Part shown: piece by piece, positions 12,368 through 24,291 of the stretch | Layout: every line of letters starts with the position of its first letter | Position numbering within the stretch: the stretch's first letter is position 1 | Source of the DNA: Symsagittifera roscoffensis | Lineage: Eukaryota > Xenacoelomorpha > Acoela > Convolutidae | Length of the DNA stretch: 64,000 bases | Direction of reading: 5' to 3' | Assembly (NCBI RefSeq): GCF_963678635.1 | Contig: NC_087066.1 | Location: 41,005,223-41,069,222 of the forward strand | Position numbers and translations under genes: made by a program | Notes under the pieces: model-generated | What the model saw: only the letters and a program-made list of their open reading frames with translations | What the model was told of the DNA's origin: nothing | Databases searched by the model: none

Positions 12368-13397
12368 TAACCGCAGCCCTAAAATATTTCGCCAAATTTC
12401 ATTACTATATCTTGTGTGAGAGAGAGAGAGAGAGATGGGTATAACGAGCGAGAGGCGAAATGTACCACTGAGTATAAGAAGTACGAAATGTGTTTGGACG
12501 ACTTTCTCCTGAGAGAATTCATAATCAAGACATGCGGGCAGTTGGGTACAGACAGCTATTGCCTTTGGTGTTAAACAAGTCGTGGTGTCAGCCCCAGAAG
12601 CGACTTCTTAATGTGATTCAGTTTTAACTTTGACCAGGGAATGTTTTCAACCTCTAGTTTTCAGTAGTTAAAAGTATAAATTTTTTTACAACATTTCGGA
12701 ACTTCGTCACTAAAAAGCTAGTTTTTTTTGGCACTATATGACACAGCTTTTTTGTACAAGCGCGCAAATCGTACAAGCGCGCGAATCGGTGAAAGAGATG
12801 ATTTTTTCAAAATTTCAACCAAGTTATTCTAAAGTACCGAAAAATCACTAATTCGCCACAAAAATTGAGCAGGAAAAACTTAAATTGTTATTTTTGAGGC
12901 AACCTCCTTACAAATTTTAAAACCAAAATCGTTTTGAGCCAAAAAAAGTTTGAAAAAACTAAAAAATTTTGTTGTGCGTGGCACTGCCTCACAACACTTT
13001 TGAGGAGGAAAGCAATTATGTTCAATTTTAAGTGCATATAAAATCAGAAGAGTTTTTTTTATTAAAAACGGATATCTGACTGAAATTTCACAATGAATTG
13101 ATCTGTTTTGTAAGATAGTTTGGTTGTCTCGCCCAAAATTTTGTGTACTATAAATTCATGCTTCGGGACTGCAATGATTCATTCTAAGAACTGAAGTGGT
13201 TTGATTATTGAAGATGAGCAAGTTGAGAATATCGATGCAGTTATATGAAAGCTAAAAAAGCACATACGATCAAGGAAAAAACTGAATTTAAAAAATACAG
13301 ATCGATTCGGTGAGGTATTTAATAGCAAAAAAGTTCGTAAGCTCATAAAAAAGCTGAATTGTAAAATATGAAATGTGTCGACCTTACTTTGTTTCAG
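12368..13397 (+). other. Rest of claudin-like intron 1
   Basis: AT-rich intron sequence with a short GA microsatellite at 12417-12435. The segment 12436-12660 is less AT-rich than its surroundings, but no frame of useful length or family signature was seen in it. The final bases before 13398 form a normal pyrimidine-rich acceptor. Confidence 0.5.
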
Positions 13398-13577
13398 ACT
13401 TCTGGGAGAGGTCCGTATTCGAGGAGAGTGAGCTGGAGTTCAAACTGTCCCGGAGTCTGTTCATATCAGATCACGTGGTGTCAGTTGTACTGCCTCTGTT
13501 GCTCCTAGGTTATGGCAAGTGGGAAGGCAAGAGACCCCTGTTGGTCAGGATGATGCTCCCAATTGCAGCTATTCATG
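13398..13577 (+). CDS. Claudin/PMP22-like protein, exon 2
   Basis: Acceptor TTTGTTTCAG ends at 13397 and donor GTTAGA starts at 13578, both preserving phase 1. The exon encodes the end of the first extracellular loop, an acidic patch (ERSVFEESELEF), the second membrane span (about VVSVVLPLLLLGY), a short charged intracellular turn (KWEGKRP) and the start of the third span. This order matches the four-span topology expected for the family. Base composition is clearly less AT-rich than the introns, as expected for a real exon. Confidence 0.75.
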
Positions 13578-13689
13578 GTTAGATTCCGACTTATGAATTA
13601 TTACCGTTTACGAATAGGGAACCGACTTATGAACCCCAAGTGTTCAGAGTATCCGGTGATTGTTTTTTATTCGCAGAATCCGCAGACGA

Positions 13690-13694
13690 AGACG

Positions 13695-13731
<37 letters not shown>
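13690..13731. repeat. CCG/CCA trinucleotide repeat
   Basis: A run of CCG and CCA triplets in intron 2 of the claudin-like gene. It produces spurious poly-Pro and poly-Gly frames on the two strands. A little upstream the word CCGACTTATGAA occurs twice (13586 and 13622). Confidence 0.85.
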
Positions 13732-13759
13732 TAGTTATAGTTAATGTCTTGAAAATTGT

Positions 13760-14060
13760 TAAGAATATCGTAAGATTCGACCCCCTCCTTGACCAAAGGG
13801 TCTCTGTTTTGGTATATTTGATGAAAATTTTAGACAGACCAATCCTAAAACTTTCTAAAAGTGCCTTTAGCGCCAATATATACTAATTTTGAAGGGAATT
13901 TTTGACCTTTTTTTCAAAAATTTGCTTGCGGCACAAATTTTTTTGGAAATCAAAACAGGGTTTTATAGTGTTCTGAGAGCGCCCGGAATATCAGTTTGGT
14001 CGACCTAAGATAATTTTTTTTAATTCCGCCCCCCTCGAGAAAATCCTAGATCCGCCCCTG
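13760..14060. mobile_element. hAT-like MITE fragment (right end intact)
   Basis: The right end reads CCTAGATCCGCCCCTG, the same terminus as the complete element at 15677-15807. Internal words GATTCGACCCCCT and CAAAGGGTC recur in the fragment at 26988-27135, and GGTCGACCTAA recurs in several copies. No matching left terminus or target duplication was found, so the element is truncated or diverged. It lies in intron 2 of the claudin-like gene. Confidence 0.6.
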
Positions 14061-14444
14061 GAATCAGCACTTAAACTCTTTAGCTCAAGCTGCTCAACTT
14101 CAATACCAGATGAACGAATGAACCGAATACTTTCAGTTGGTTTTTTTTCTGCTCGAGTCTGAAGTAACGTTTGTACTTTTTGATAGATCAGTTTGCCTGG
14201 GTTTTTCGATTCTCTTCTTTTTTTCCAAAAGTTCTATCTTTTGAAGATTTTTTTTTAAATTTTGTTGTTTCTGAATTCTGATGAGAAAAGTTCGGCGTTG
14301 TGTGCATGGTAAACCAATAAAATTAATTGAGGAAAATTTTAACACCGTCACAACCAAAGTTTTCACACGGAAATATAATTAAAAACATATATTTTTAATA
14401 TTTCTATATTTTTGAAGTTTGCACTTTACTTGAGTTTATTTCAG

Positions 14445-14632
14445 TTCTGGTGTTGAACTTCGCGACTGCATCGGCTGAAATGGCGTATGATCGATTTGAT
14501 CATCTGGAATTAGACTGGTCGCAGATTCTTCCAATAGTTGCATCCGCCCTCTCAATTGGCCAGTTCGGCCTGATGATAGCATTGGCAGTATATGACGCAA
14601 GACATATTAACGGATCCCAAAAGAGCAAATAA
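14445..14632 (+). CDS. Claudin/PMP22-like protein, exon 3 and stop
   Basis: Acceptor TTTATTTCAG ends at 14444. The exon continues in phase 1 through the third span, a second extracellular loop (AYDRFDHLELDW), a fourth hydrophobic span (ILPIVASALSIGQFGLMIAL) and a short polar tail ending in QKSK before TAA at 14630. The C-terminus is short and lacks an obvious PDZ-binding YV/-L ending of the kind many claudins have. The three exons add up to a whole number of codons, which supports the model. Confidence 0.75.
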
Positions 14633-14788
14633 GGGCTGTTCTCGTGGCCGAAAGATCGAATGCGCTAAAATTCCTGAGCAATCAACCCTCTTCAACCTGT
14701 CAAAAACTGACTGATTTTCATGCTCATTTCATTCTAATAGTTGAATACTGACTTCTGATTGACTATAGTACCAGCATATTTTTCGCGT

Positions 14789-14794
14789 ATTAAA
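14789..14794 (+). terminator. Candidate poly(A) signal ATTAAA of claudin-like gene
   Basis: ATTAAA, the commonest variant of the animal poly(A) hexamer, lies 157 bases after the stop codon. No AATAAA occurs closer on this strand. This is a positional inference only. Confidence 0.35.
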
Positions 14795-15676
14795 TTATTC
14801 TGACATAAGGGCCCCCGGGTAAAAACAGTAAATCAAAAAGACATCAAGTTTGAAAGAAACTTGAATCAAAACCATTTGTTAACGAACTTCGAGGGTTAAA
14901 GTATTTCCTGTAAAATTTGTCTGCTAAGGGTATAATCAATTTGCATAATTTTTTACGTTGAAATATTATCAACAATTTTTTTTCAAATATCCGCAAACTA
15001 AAACAAAGATTAAGTAAACTAATTACAAGCCAAAAAAAATTTAAAAATATTTTTTCAAGGATTCGAAATTATGGCGACGGTTCGTTTTTTGACTGATATG
15101 AAAAAAATGAACTTTAGCTTGTAGGAGATCAAGTATCATATTAAAGACAGGTTTTTGCATCCAATTATGGTCTTGGAGTTCAATCGGTTGTCCTGGCTTT
15201 TGAACAAAAAGCTAGGCTCAAAAGTTGTGATTTTGAACCTTTGAATAAAGCGAAAACTTGATCCTGTTTTGTACAATATTAAAACTTGAAACCTACTAGA
15301 AAGATCATTAAGCTGGAAACCTACTAGAAAGATCATTAAGCTGTTGACTTCTAAAGTTGTTTGATTCTCCTAAGTTAACAAAAAATTGGAGTATAAGTGC
15401 TCTGTGTGGTTTTTCTCTCAGACAAGTTTCGTTGATGAACACTTCTCGCTGAATGATTTCTCCTTATGATTTAAACTAATACCCTAATCTCCGCAAATAG
15501 CTTCACTTGCCATCAATCTCCTTAGAGTTACGGATCTTTAAAATTGCTAAATGGGCTAATTCTATTCACCCGCACTAGCAAACTCGAGATTGGAATTAAT
15601 TTAAATCAATTTTTCTAAAGATAATATGCTGTACGTAAATAATATGCTGTACGAAAATCATTTATATACTTAAATT

Positions 15677-15807
15677 CAGGGGCGGATTTAGGGGGGGGGG
15701 GGCGGAAAATCAATTTGGTCGACCTAAAAAAAAAAAAAGGTCGTCAAAATTTTCGAAAATTTTTTGAAAATCCGCCCCCCCTCAAAAAAATCCTAGATCC
15801 GCCCCTG
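15677..15807. mobile_element. Complete 131-bp hAT-type MITE with 8-bp target duplication
   Basis: The termini CAGGGGCGGATTTAGG and CCTAGATCCGCCCCTG are inverted repeats with one mismatch. The element is flanked by an exact 8-bp direct repeat, CTTAAATT, at 15669-15676 and 15808-15815. CAGGGGCGGAT-type ends with 8-bp duplications are typical of hAT transposons. The interior is a G-run, a GGTCGACC core and an A-rich stretch. Intact duplication suggests this copy is fairly recent. Confidence 0.9.
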
Positions 15808-17579
15808 CTTAAATTGATTTAGAATGGATTAAATTAATTGGGTCTTTTTACTGATTCCGCCCAAATTTCCTAATTGTGCCGTTTTGTAATTTTCATTGTG
15901 TATATGATGAGAAAAACATACTGATAGCACTGGTTGATTTGGTTAAGGCAATCACTTTATTCTGGAGCCGACTTCTAACAAGGCCGACTTCTAACAAGGC
16001 CGACCTTTGAGCTGATACAAGTGGTCATTTTTTCCCTGGAGCTGTTTTCTGAGTTTTTTTTCTAATCTGGGTTAAACTCTGGAGCGTATATGAAACAATT
16101 TTGGGTAGTCTACCAAACATTCTTCATTTTAAGCCCATTATAATTCGACTTTAATTGGGAACAAAACAATTCGAGATGGTACTGAAATTCTAATCATTCA
16201 GATTAAAGCGGAACAGTTTCAGTTCAAGATGTTGAAACATTGATTTTTGGGCAGAATAAGTAGAAAATACTGTAGAAAAAATCAGTCTTTATGGATTTTT
16301 GCAAGGCAGTGAAATATATCAAAATCTCAACAAAATTAATTTAGTCCAAACCTTTTTGTTTCGAAACCTGAGCAAATTTTTGTACTCAAGAAAAATTCCC
16401 ATTGGAGCGACAGTGTGAGTGTCACATAAAGAGTGCTCAGTATCAGTAAAATCTTCACGAAGTCTTCATAATTCAATTTCTTTGCCAACGTCCTAGGCTC
16501 ATTTATCTTGGGTGAATGACATATTATTGAAACTCTCAACTTAGAACATTAAAAACAATTTTAGGGCGGAAAAATTACAAAATACTTAGAGATTTGTTTC
16601 AGGCCAAAAATGAACGCGAAAGCTAAATCAGAAGCATACCTTACAATTTTATTTCCAATTTTCTTTACTTTTTGAAAACCGAAAAAATCAGAAATTATAT
16701 ATTTCATTGTAACTCAAAACACGTATGAAAATGAAGCCAAAAATTTTTGACAAAATCGATTTAAATCGATTTAGAATTGATTGAAATTGATTTTTCGCAA
16801 CATTTTTGTATCAAACTAAATAGTTTTAAAATCAATGCAAATCATACTTTTAGGATTTTGTCACCTTTTTTGTATAAAATTGATTGCATTCCATTTCTTG
16901 TCAGTACGGGTAAGATAGTTTAATACCGATGGAAAATAGCCGAAATTGCATTGAGGCTGCTTTCTTCTCCAAACTATTGCGTCAGAAGATGCTACTTTTT
17001 TACATTACGCCTAAATTGGAGATGTAGATTTCTGAAAAAAAAACTTCAGAGAAATTACGTCGTTTTTTTCATGAATCACTCTGAGCGGAGCTTTAAAAAG
17101 GAGTATATCCAAGTAAGGGGACCAAGATTGTATATTATATTGTTGTTTGTTAAGGTAATTGATATGTCATTAAAACAAAAACGAACGGACCAGTTCAGTA
17201 AACCGAAAGTTCATTATCAGTGAAAACGCGGGCAGGAGGCCAAATCCCTGAAAAGGCGTCCCTACTGGATGAGAGTATCAAGTAATTTGCTTTATCTGGT
17301 AAATTATTGACACTTCGGTTAACTTAACGCATACCAATTTGACTACTCATATCTATGTATAAACTGATATGCAGGGCCAATAGCATATCATACGTGTTAA
17401 CATTCCATTCCGACTACCCTCCTAAAAGGATGTGAAAGAGCAAAAAATTAGATTGGATTATCTGCCGGATTTGACTAATTGAGGAGAAATCGTAGGCAGT
17501 CACGCGTGGTATCAAAGTCACGAAACATCGATCGTCACTTCCACCCTGGATCTCAAAACAAGCTTCTTTTCTAATAAAG

Positions 17580-19513
17580 AAAATTGCAACGAAAAAACGT
17601 CAATGGCCAAACCCAAACATAAAAAGATCTATAAAAATCAAACGATTGGAAAAACAGTTAAGCTCCTTAATCGATTCTGATCTATGTTGTTTTGAGGCTG
17701 ATGTATTCCAAACACGACGTTTTAGCAACATACAGAAAAATCTGTCGTCAATAAGAAAAAATCCATCAATACCCCCAATAATAAAGCTCAACGAAACAAT
17801 TGCGGAGTCAAGCGAAGACAGAGGAAATCTTTTTAACTCATTTTTTCAAAGTGTTTTTACAAAAAAAAACAATCAATAACGCCAGATCATACCAAAAGAG
17901 AAGTTAACGATATACAAATTACGGAAAAGAAAATCGAAACCGTGATTGAAAGTTTACTGCTTAACAAGTCAATAGAACCCGATAATATTGGTAATATTGT
18001 CCTCAAAAATTGTTGTAAATCCCTGCCGAAATCACTCCTTCTGCTTTATAAAACAGTAATGAATAAAAGTGCATATCCGAGTTACTGGAAGATAAGCAAG
18101 GTGTCGCCTGTATTCAAGGAAGGAAACAAAGCAGATGTTAGCTGTTATCGTCCGATAAGCCTATTGTGTTGTATTTCAAAAGTGTTCGAAAAAATTCTTT
18201 TTGATCAATTGTAGGAACATAGTCGCCACAAACTGCATGAAAATCAATCTGTAGTCCAACTATTGGTCTTTTTAGACTCTGTATACAAAAAGTTCGACAA
18301 CAAAAACATAAAAGAATTGGCAGTCATTTATCTAGAATTTGCAAAAGCATTTGACAAAGTTGCGCATCATTTGCTTATCGATAAACTTAAAAATTTTTGG
18401 AGTGGGCGGAAAACTACTTAATATCATAACTTCATATCTCGATAAACGCAAACAATTCGTTAAAATTGAAAACGCCTCGTCTAATCTAACACAAGTCAGC
18501 AGTGGAGTACCCCAAGGCTCTATCCTAGGTCCGCTACTCTTCTTAATATTCATCAATGATCTACCCAACGCAAGCCCTCACCTTGAAAGTTATGGTTTTG
18601 CTGATGACTTTAAATTAAGTGCTCTGAATGAAATCGACCTAAGGAATGGCGCTCGGGGACTTGAAAACTGGTGTTATGAAAACTTAATGACGACAAATAC
18701 GAGTAAATGTAAATTACTAAAATTAAGAGGAAATCTATCCGCCAAATTGAACGACACCGAACTGCATCCCACGAATGTTCAAAAGGATTTGGGCCGCTTA
18801 ATAACCCCAAATCTTACATGGAACAAAAACTGTGAAATACGTGACCAAAAGGCAACAACAGCCTTTTTCCAATTAAAACGAAACATATCCGCTACGTGCT
18901 CATGGGTTAACAAACTCCACTCGTCGCGATTATAACTTACTGTTCACAAGCTTGGTCACCAAGTAGAGCCAGCTTAGTAAGTTTCGAACGAGTACAAGTA
19001 ATGGCCATAAAAGTGGATTCTTAATTGCAATCTTAACTACAAAGGAAGACTAGTCAAACTTAAACTACTGCCATTATGCCTTTACGTTGAAATGCACGAT
19101 CTTCTCATGTATTTATCCTTAGTAAATTCCAAATATGACATATCAATTGCTGTTGAATCTTCTAAGGAAGAAAAAACTCGCCAACACAGCAGAGGATAAC
19201 ATGCAGTCAACAAAAACAGACTGAACAAATCAGACGAAAACTTTTTTCACAGAACGAAACTCTTAAGCAACATCGTCATCAAACACTACGAAGAATATGA
19301 GAGCCAACTTGACAAAAAATCAAAAAGCAAACTTTATTGGGATTACTTCGTCAGAAAATTTAATTATCTAAACAGATGCACTTGGAGAATTATCTGCAAA
19401 TGCATTCACTGTAACAACTGGAAAAAAACTCGAAACTCAAACTTAACTTGATGAAAACATGTAAATGACGGGACTCATAAACCCTTGGGAAGCATGACTT
19501 CCAAGAAGCCTCA

Positions 19514-19565
<52 letters not shown>

Positions 19566-19566
19566 T
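17580..19566 (+). pseudogene. Dead non-LTR retrotransposon (reverse transcriptase) with CTA-repeat tail
   Basis: Three plus-strand fragments in order encode a LINE-type RT: 17646-17879 (the region before RT, with FNSFFQSVF), 17942-18214 (WKISKVSPVFKEGNK and YRPISLL) and 18339-18935 (SSGVPQGSILGPLLFLIFIN and the active-site box YGFADDFKL, that is F-A-D-D). A stop at 18214 and frameshifts break the gene. Sequence to 19500 carries further C-terminal remains with a Cys/His-rich end. The 3' end is a long CTA repeat. The layout resembles the Jockey/CR1 group, but the clade is a guess. The endonuclease end is missing. Confidence 0.8.
19514..19566. repeat. (CTA)n microsatellite at LINE 3' end
   Basis: About 17 tandem CTA triplets close the non-LTR element. 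Many LINEs end in a short tandem repeat rather than poly(A), so this is best read as the element's own tail rather than an independent microsatellite. Confidence 0.85.
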
Positions 19567-19707
19567 AGCCAAAATAATTTTGATTTAGCTTCAAAAAAAT
19601 GCCTCACTGTCGAGAAAACTTATCTGAACATTTTTGTTTTCATTGCAAGTTAGACGAAGTCTGCTTCGAGACTGAACTCTTCTGCACTATATACGTTGCT
19701 TTTGCTA

Positions 19708-19989
19708 CAGTGCTGATTTAAATTAACCGGACAAAATGCGTTAAACTTGAAAATTAAAACGCGTTTTTCTCAAGTTGGGTTGAGTTCAGGTGAAAACTTA
19801 TGAAGACAAAACTTGCTTAAAATTTTAGCAGAATTGATATGGTGTTATTTGTTTTGCAAAATTCGGGCCCAAAATTTTACCCCAAAAATAGTTCATTTTG
19901 GCTTTCTTAGTTAATCAAAAATTACGCCTAAAATAACAAGTCAATCACAGACATAATTATATCAAATTGAGCCCCTTATGTAGCCCAAC
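19708..19989 (+). repeat. Left arm of a ~280-bp inverted repeat
   Basis: This begins CAGTGCTGATTTAAATT and ends TTATGTAGCCCAAC. It matches, inverted, the segment 24009-24291 over its whole length with scattered mismatches. Either the two arms are long terminal inverted repeats of one 4.6-kb DNA transposon (19708-24291) or they are two independent short elements. CAGTG ends would suit a hAT element, but no 8-bp flanking duplication is visible. Confidence 0.7.
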
Positions 19990-19999
19990 TAACTTTAAG

Positions 20000-22178
20000 A
20001 ACTTTAGTCAACCAACATAGATCTACTGAATTTACTAGTTGCAATTTAAGAGTCTTAAGTAGAATATAGGTTTTTAAAAGCGGATGCAAATCATGTTGCA
20101 AATTTGAAGAGCACAGCAAGCCGCTGCTTTAAAGGAGGTCATGTACATCGTGCTTAAAGAGATATACAAGAACTAGCTATCTAATTAAAGGTTTTCACCG
20201 TTTGAGGTGCTTTGGAAGGGGCGGATGTAGCAATTCCTCGGTGGAGAACGGGCGGATTTCAAAAAGCGACACAATTTAGCTTTGTTAGGTCGTTCAAATT
20301 AATTTTTTCTCTTTCTTGAAACAAGATTTTGCCAAAACCAGACAAAATTTTGCCAAAATGTATAAGCCGCACTCGAATTTTGAAAAAATGACCGGCTGAA
20401 ACTGCCGTTTATGTGGTCTCCTTTTGAAAGTTTTGACCAAAAAATGCATTTTTGGGCGCGCGCTACCTTCTCAAATTTAGTATTTACAAAAGGGCGCTTT
20501 TACAAAAATTTTAAGAGCGCCGGTTTACCTTCTAAATCCGTACATATGTAATCACTCGAATTACATGCATGCGCTAGTACAAAACGTTTTCTAAACCATA
20601 AATTTGGGTTCTAACAGCAGAGTCATAACTTAAAATTTAACCCACTAGTTCAAGCTCAACCGCATTTTGTCTGCTTTTTGAAGCGTGCACCGCTTGTAGA
20701 AACTACCTTTTTGGAAACTCGCTATAGCCTTTAACTTTGGCTTGAAGAACGTTCAGATTGAGTTCAAGCTATGTCAAGGACAATTTACTTGTGTTCAGAA
20801 GGGATCAAAACACTTCGCGATAGACTCTGGCCTTACTTATGTGGATAAAGAGTATTAGTTATATTCTGGTAGTATAGCTTGAGCTATACTCCAGAAAATA
20901 ACTAATATTCTTTATAATTATCTAATCCCTACATAAATATCAATTCTAAGCCTTTGCTTTTACCTGTTTACTTTGAGCGACTTCTCGACTCGAGTGGCTA
21001 ATTCTCAAATCGTATGAAGTTTTCACTTCTTGGTTAAACTCGTTAAATTCAAAGTATAAAGATTTTGTGATTGGTCTTAAACGTGGTGCAGCAAATCTCT
21101 AATTCAAAACGACATTCAAAGTTGTTCAAGCTGAAAAAGTGTTTAATTCGCCAGAGTGAAAGGATCAATTAGCCGCTTCTAATTTCTGTTCGTTTGATCA
21201 AATTATATGCAACACATTACTCTGCTCTCAGGTAAATTCAAAATGAACACATTTTTTCTCTTGAAGTTTCTGCGATTCATATTTCTTCAGTATTACATGT
21301 GGTTTCAAAAACGATTGATTTGTTCCCAAATTCGCCCAAAAACTGATTAAAAAAAAGCATGTTTCTAAATTTCTATTTTTGTACATTACAAAGTAAGTTA
21401 CAATTTTGTTGTTCAAAGTCCTTTGTGAAAAGGAAGAAAAATTTTTGGCATTTCAATTGGTCTTTTAATTGTCTTTTTTCGCTTTCTCAAACACAACGAA
21501 ATTTCGGATCAAATCCCCCAATACCCATAAACAATATAGGGGGAAAAATATGAATTTTTCGTGAGATAACTCTGGGGAGAATTTCATATCGGCTAATTAA
21601 CAGTACAAATTATCGGAACAAAATTGAAATTTCGGCTCAACTGATTGGTATAAAATCCAATTACAATGTGTATAAACATTTTCAAAAAAAATGTATATAT
21701 TTTTCGCTTTTCTATGAAATCCCGCACTGAGCGCCCTTGGATTCTAATCTTTTATGATGGATTTCCGAGACAAAAATAATCCATTATAACCCATTAAAGA
21801 TGTAAAATTCAGACCACGAAATAGATTGCATTGCCATTATAACCTATTATTTTTTAGAAAAAATATCCATTATAATTCATTATAATCGATTTTAATCCAT
21901 TTTTTTGGCACGTAAATCGATTATTTTTGCCATGTTATTCCATTATAGTCCAATATTTTCTAAATAATAATCCATTATTGATTAAAAGACATTTTGTTTT
22001 TAGAGCTTAATTCGATTTTTTTGCAAAAATTTTGCTGCAAATTTGCAAAATGTATGCCGAGCTGTTTTAACTCTACCAACTAAAAAACGAGAGGGGTGTC
22101 AATCATTCAACGCCTCCACCAAAATTTATCAATTAATAACCCCCGTGTTCAACCAAATGGAGGGGCGCGAATGGCGGT
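20000..22178. other. Repeat-rich intergenic sequence, no gene recognised
   Basis: Contains a hAT-like fragment at 20219-20545, a pair of short inverted words around 20868-20925 and AT-rich unique sequence. The stretch 21760-21980 is a locally repetitive series of words like CCATTATAA(C/T)CC. Frames such as 21359-21553 show no coding character. Confidence 0.4.
20219..20545. repeat. hAT-like repeat fragment
   Basis: It starts with GGGGCGGATGTAG, followed by a second GGGCGGATTTC, and contains a GGCGCGCGCTACCTTCTC word whose counterpart occurs in the related segment at 60645-61050. It belongs to the same loose family as the CAGGGGCGGAT-ended elements. Termini and duplications are not recognisable. 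Confidence 0.45.
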
Positions 22179-22382
22179 TGTAGTAAACTGGCAGGGAGGG
22201 AGTATGCGTGAATAAAAACGTAAGAGAACCAATTTTATTTCTTAACCGTAACACCTTCTACTAGCTGTACACCTGTAAAACGGTAACTCTAACGTTGACC
22301 TGGACAGTTATATGACGTTACGTAATATAACAATAATACATGTAAACATGCCATAGGTTCATAGTATGATTTCTACACTACA
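22179..22382 (-). repeat. Candidate LTR (204 bp) of another retroelement
   Basis: The segment starts TGTAGTAAAC and ends TTCTACACTACA, so it has TGTAG...CTACA ends. Just to its right the minus strand reads CCGTGGGTGAA, which resembles a polypurine tract next to a 3' LTR. No second LTR copy was found in the window. The less AT-rich segment 22383-23400 would then be the 3' part of the internal region. Confidence 0.35.
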
Positions 22383-23400
22383 TTCACCCACGGAAAATTC
22401 AAAATAACTAACAATATCGAACAAATATAATATATCTAATTGTCTTTAATAGCCTAGTACTATAATAGTTTTCAAATTGTACTTCAATTCAGTCGGTCAT
22501 TTATGCCCAATTTCCTTCCCCATCACGGTCAGGCTCCCAGTCACATATTTTCAATTTTTTCTAGAATTTTTCTCTGGTCGTCTTCGGTCAAGCTTATAGC
22601 AGAAATTTCATCTGCTATAACCAATGCGTCCGTTGCAAATGGGCCGTTTGAATAGCCGCTGATGTTTTTTTCCCTCCGCCGTACCCTTTATCTTTCCCGT
22701 TGGCACAACTGTTCTTCAATCATCTTCTAACGCTAGTTTTTGTTCCTCCGGTTGTACTTAATTTCCCTCCGATTGGCTTCTGCTTCGCTCCTGAACAGCC
22801 AAAGGCGTGCTTTAACGGACAATTTCCCGACACCCTTCGTGTTTGATAGACCTGCTGATCTCAACTCTTCGTGTGATCTGCGCTGATGTCCCCGACTCTT
22901 CTCTAATTCGCCAAAACATTTCGCTCCGTGCACGATCAATCGCCTCCCCCGTTCTCTATAATTCCGCTAGTGCAATGTCCACAAGCTTGCCCAGATTAGG
23001 ATTTTTCCTATTAGTCCTAATCCTTGCCGCTGTAACCCCTGTGTGTTTCTCATTTCGTCTCAGCTTATCCAACACAGCTACAAGATGCCTAGATACCTGC
23101 TCTCTTAGTCCCTTGTGTCGCCCTGCACATAGTCCTGCCCCCAGTAACGCAGATCTGTATCTCCTTATCAAAACAGGTGTCCTCCGCGCTTCTATTCTTT
23201 GGGCTGGATTTTTTCTTCGATGATGTGGGAGTCACCGATTTCTTCGTACGATCCCCCGCACTAGTAGCGCCCCGCCTCTTGTCCTGCTCACCGTTCTGAA
23301 CACTACACTTTTTCTGGTTTTTGGCGGTTGTCCAGTTTTTTCATCAGGTCCAGATGCTCCAACCAGCGCCCTTTAAACTGTCCAAAACTAACAAAAATTG
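22383..23400 (-). pseudogene. Possible internal region of a broken retroelement
   Basis: This stretch is clearly richer in G and C than its surroundings and gives Lys/Arg-rich minus-strand frames (22733-22939, 22956-23171) that are interrupted every 60-70 codons. No RT, integrase or zinc-knuckle motif is recognisable. It may be decayed Gag-like or accessory sequence belonging to the candidate LTR on its left, or unrelated. No function is assigned. Confidence 0.3.
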
Positions 23401-24008
23401 CTGCTTAGTCGTTTCGAGTTTTTGGATACTGGGCTGTTATTGGTTGTAAAGCTTTCGCGCTTTCGGCCTTTGGCCCATTAGAGGTTTACTCAGACTAATT
23501 GCTAAATTCTTGCAGAAGCTTGAGCTTACAGTCATACGACGCTTTTTTTCTAGGGGTCTTATGAATATCAAATAGATACTTTTGATGTCGATGTTTTTAA
23601 AAATCATTTGGATTTTTGAAAGCCATGTCAAAAGGCCTAGTTAACGTGAAAACTGCCATCAAGTGGCTCAAATTGCCATCAATTATGGAGAGTCCGAACA
23701 AAAAGTTGAAACAGACAAGTGATATAGAACGAAAGTTTTGCTTTTAAGTATAAAGTTTCTTTAACTACCTTGAGATTCGTTGACCGAAAATGATACGGCC
23801 AAAGATTAGTTTTCACTAGATATAACGTTTAACAAATTTATCGGACAACGGCTCAAACTTCTGATAAAATTCTGCCCTTCAAGCTGAAATTAATTTAAAA
23901 TAATTTTCTGAAGTTTCGCGTAAACTTTTTTGCCGCCTTTTTATCGGTTCTTTTATACTGACAAAACGCATGCCAGATCGTTGCTGAATGAAAATTTTTA
24001 TAAAGTTT

Positions 24009-24291
24009 GTTGGGCTACTTAAGGGGCTCACTTTGATATAATTATGTCTGTGATGGACTGGGTATTTTCTGCGTAATTTTTGATTAACTAAGAAAAGCCA
24101 AAATGACCCATTTTTGGGGTAAAATTTCGGACCCGAATTTCGCAAAACCAATTACACCATATTAATTCTGCTAAAATTTTAAGCAAGTTTTGTCTTCATA
24201 AGTTTTCACCTAAACTCAACTCAATTTGAGAAAAACGGGTTTTAAATTTCAAGTTTAACGCGTTTTGTCCGGTTAATTTAAATCAGCACTG
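24009..24291 (-). repeat. Right arm of the ~280-bp inverted repeat
   Basis: Inverted counterpart of 19708-19989, starting GTTGGGCTACTTAAGG and ending AAATCAGCACTG. Identity by eye is high but not perfect. The spacing of the arms is 4.0 kb. Confidence 0.7.

Larger units (their letters stand above)
14633..17579. other. Intergenic, no gene recognised
   Basis: AT-rich sequence downstream of the claudin-like gene. Apart from the poly(A) candidate and the complete hAT-type MITE, nothing with coding character was found. Frames at 15136-15336, 16336-16539 and 16951-17223 are short, show no family motif and sit in sequence of background composition. Confidence 0.5.

Noticed and set aside
13667-13876. 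Poly-Gly and poly-Pro ORFs
   Set aside because: Translation of the CCG/CCA repeat in an intron with flanking hAT-like debris.
19390-19572. Poly-Val minus-strand ORF
   Set aside because: Translation of the CTA repeat at the LINE 3' end.
22843-23223. 126-residue plus-strand ORF in the less AT-rich island
   Set aside because: Cys/Ser/Leu-rich with no motif, and opposite equally long minus-strand frames; not enough to call a gene.
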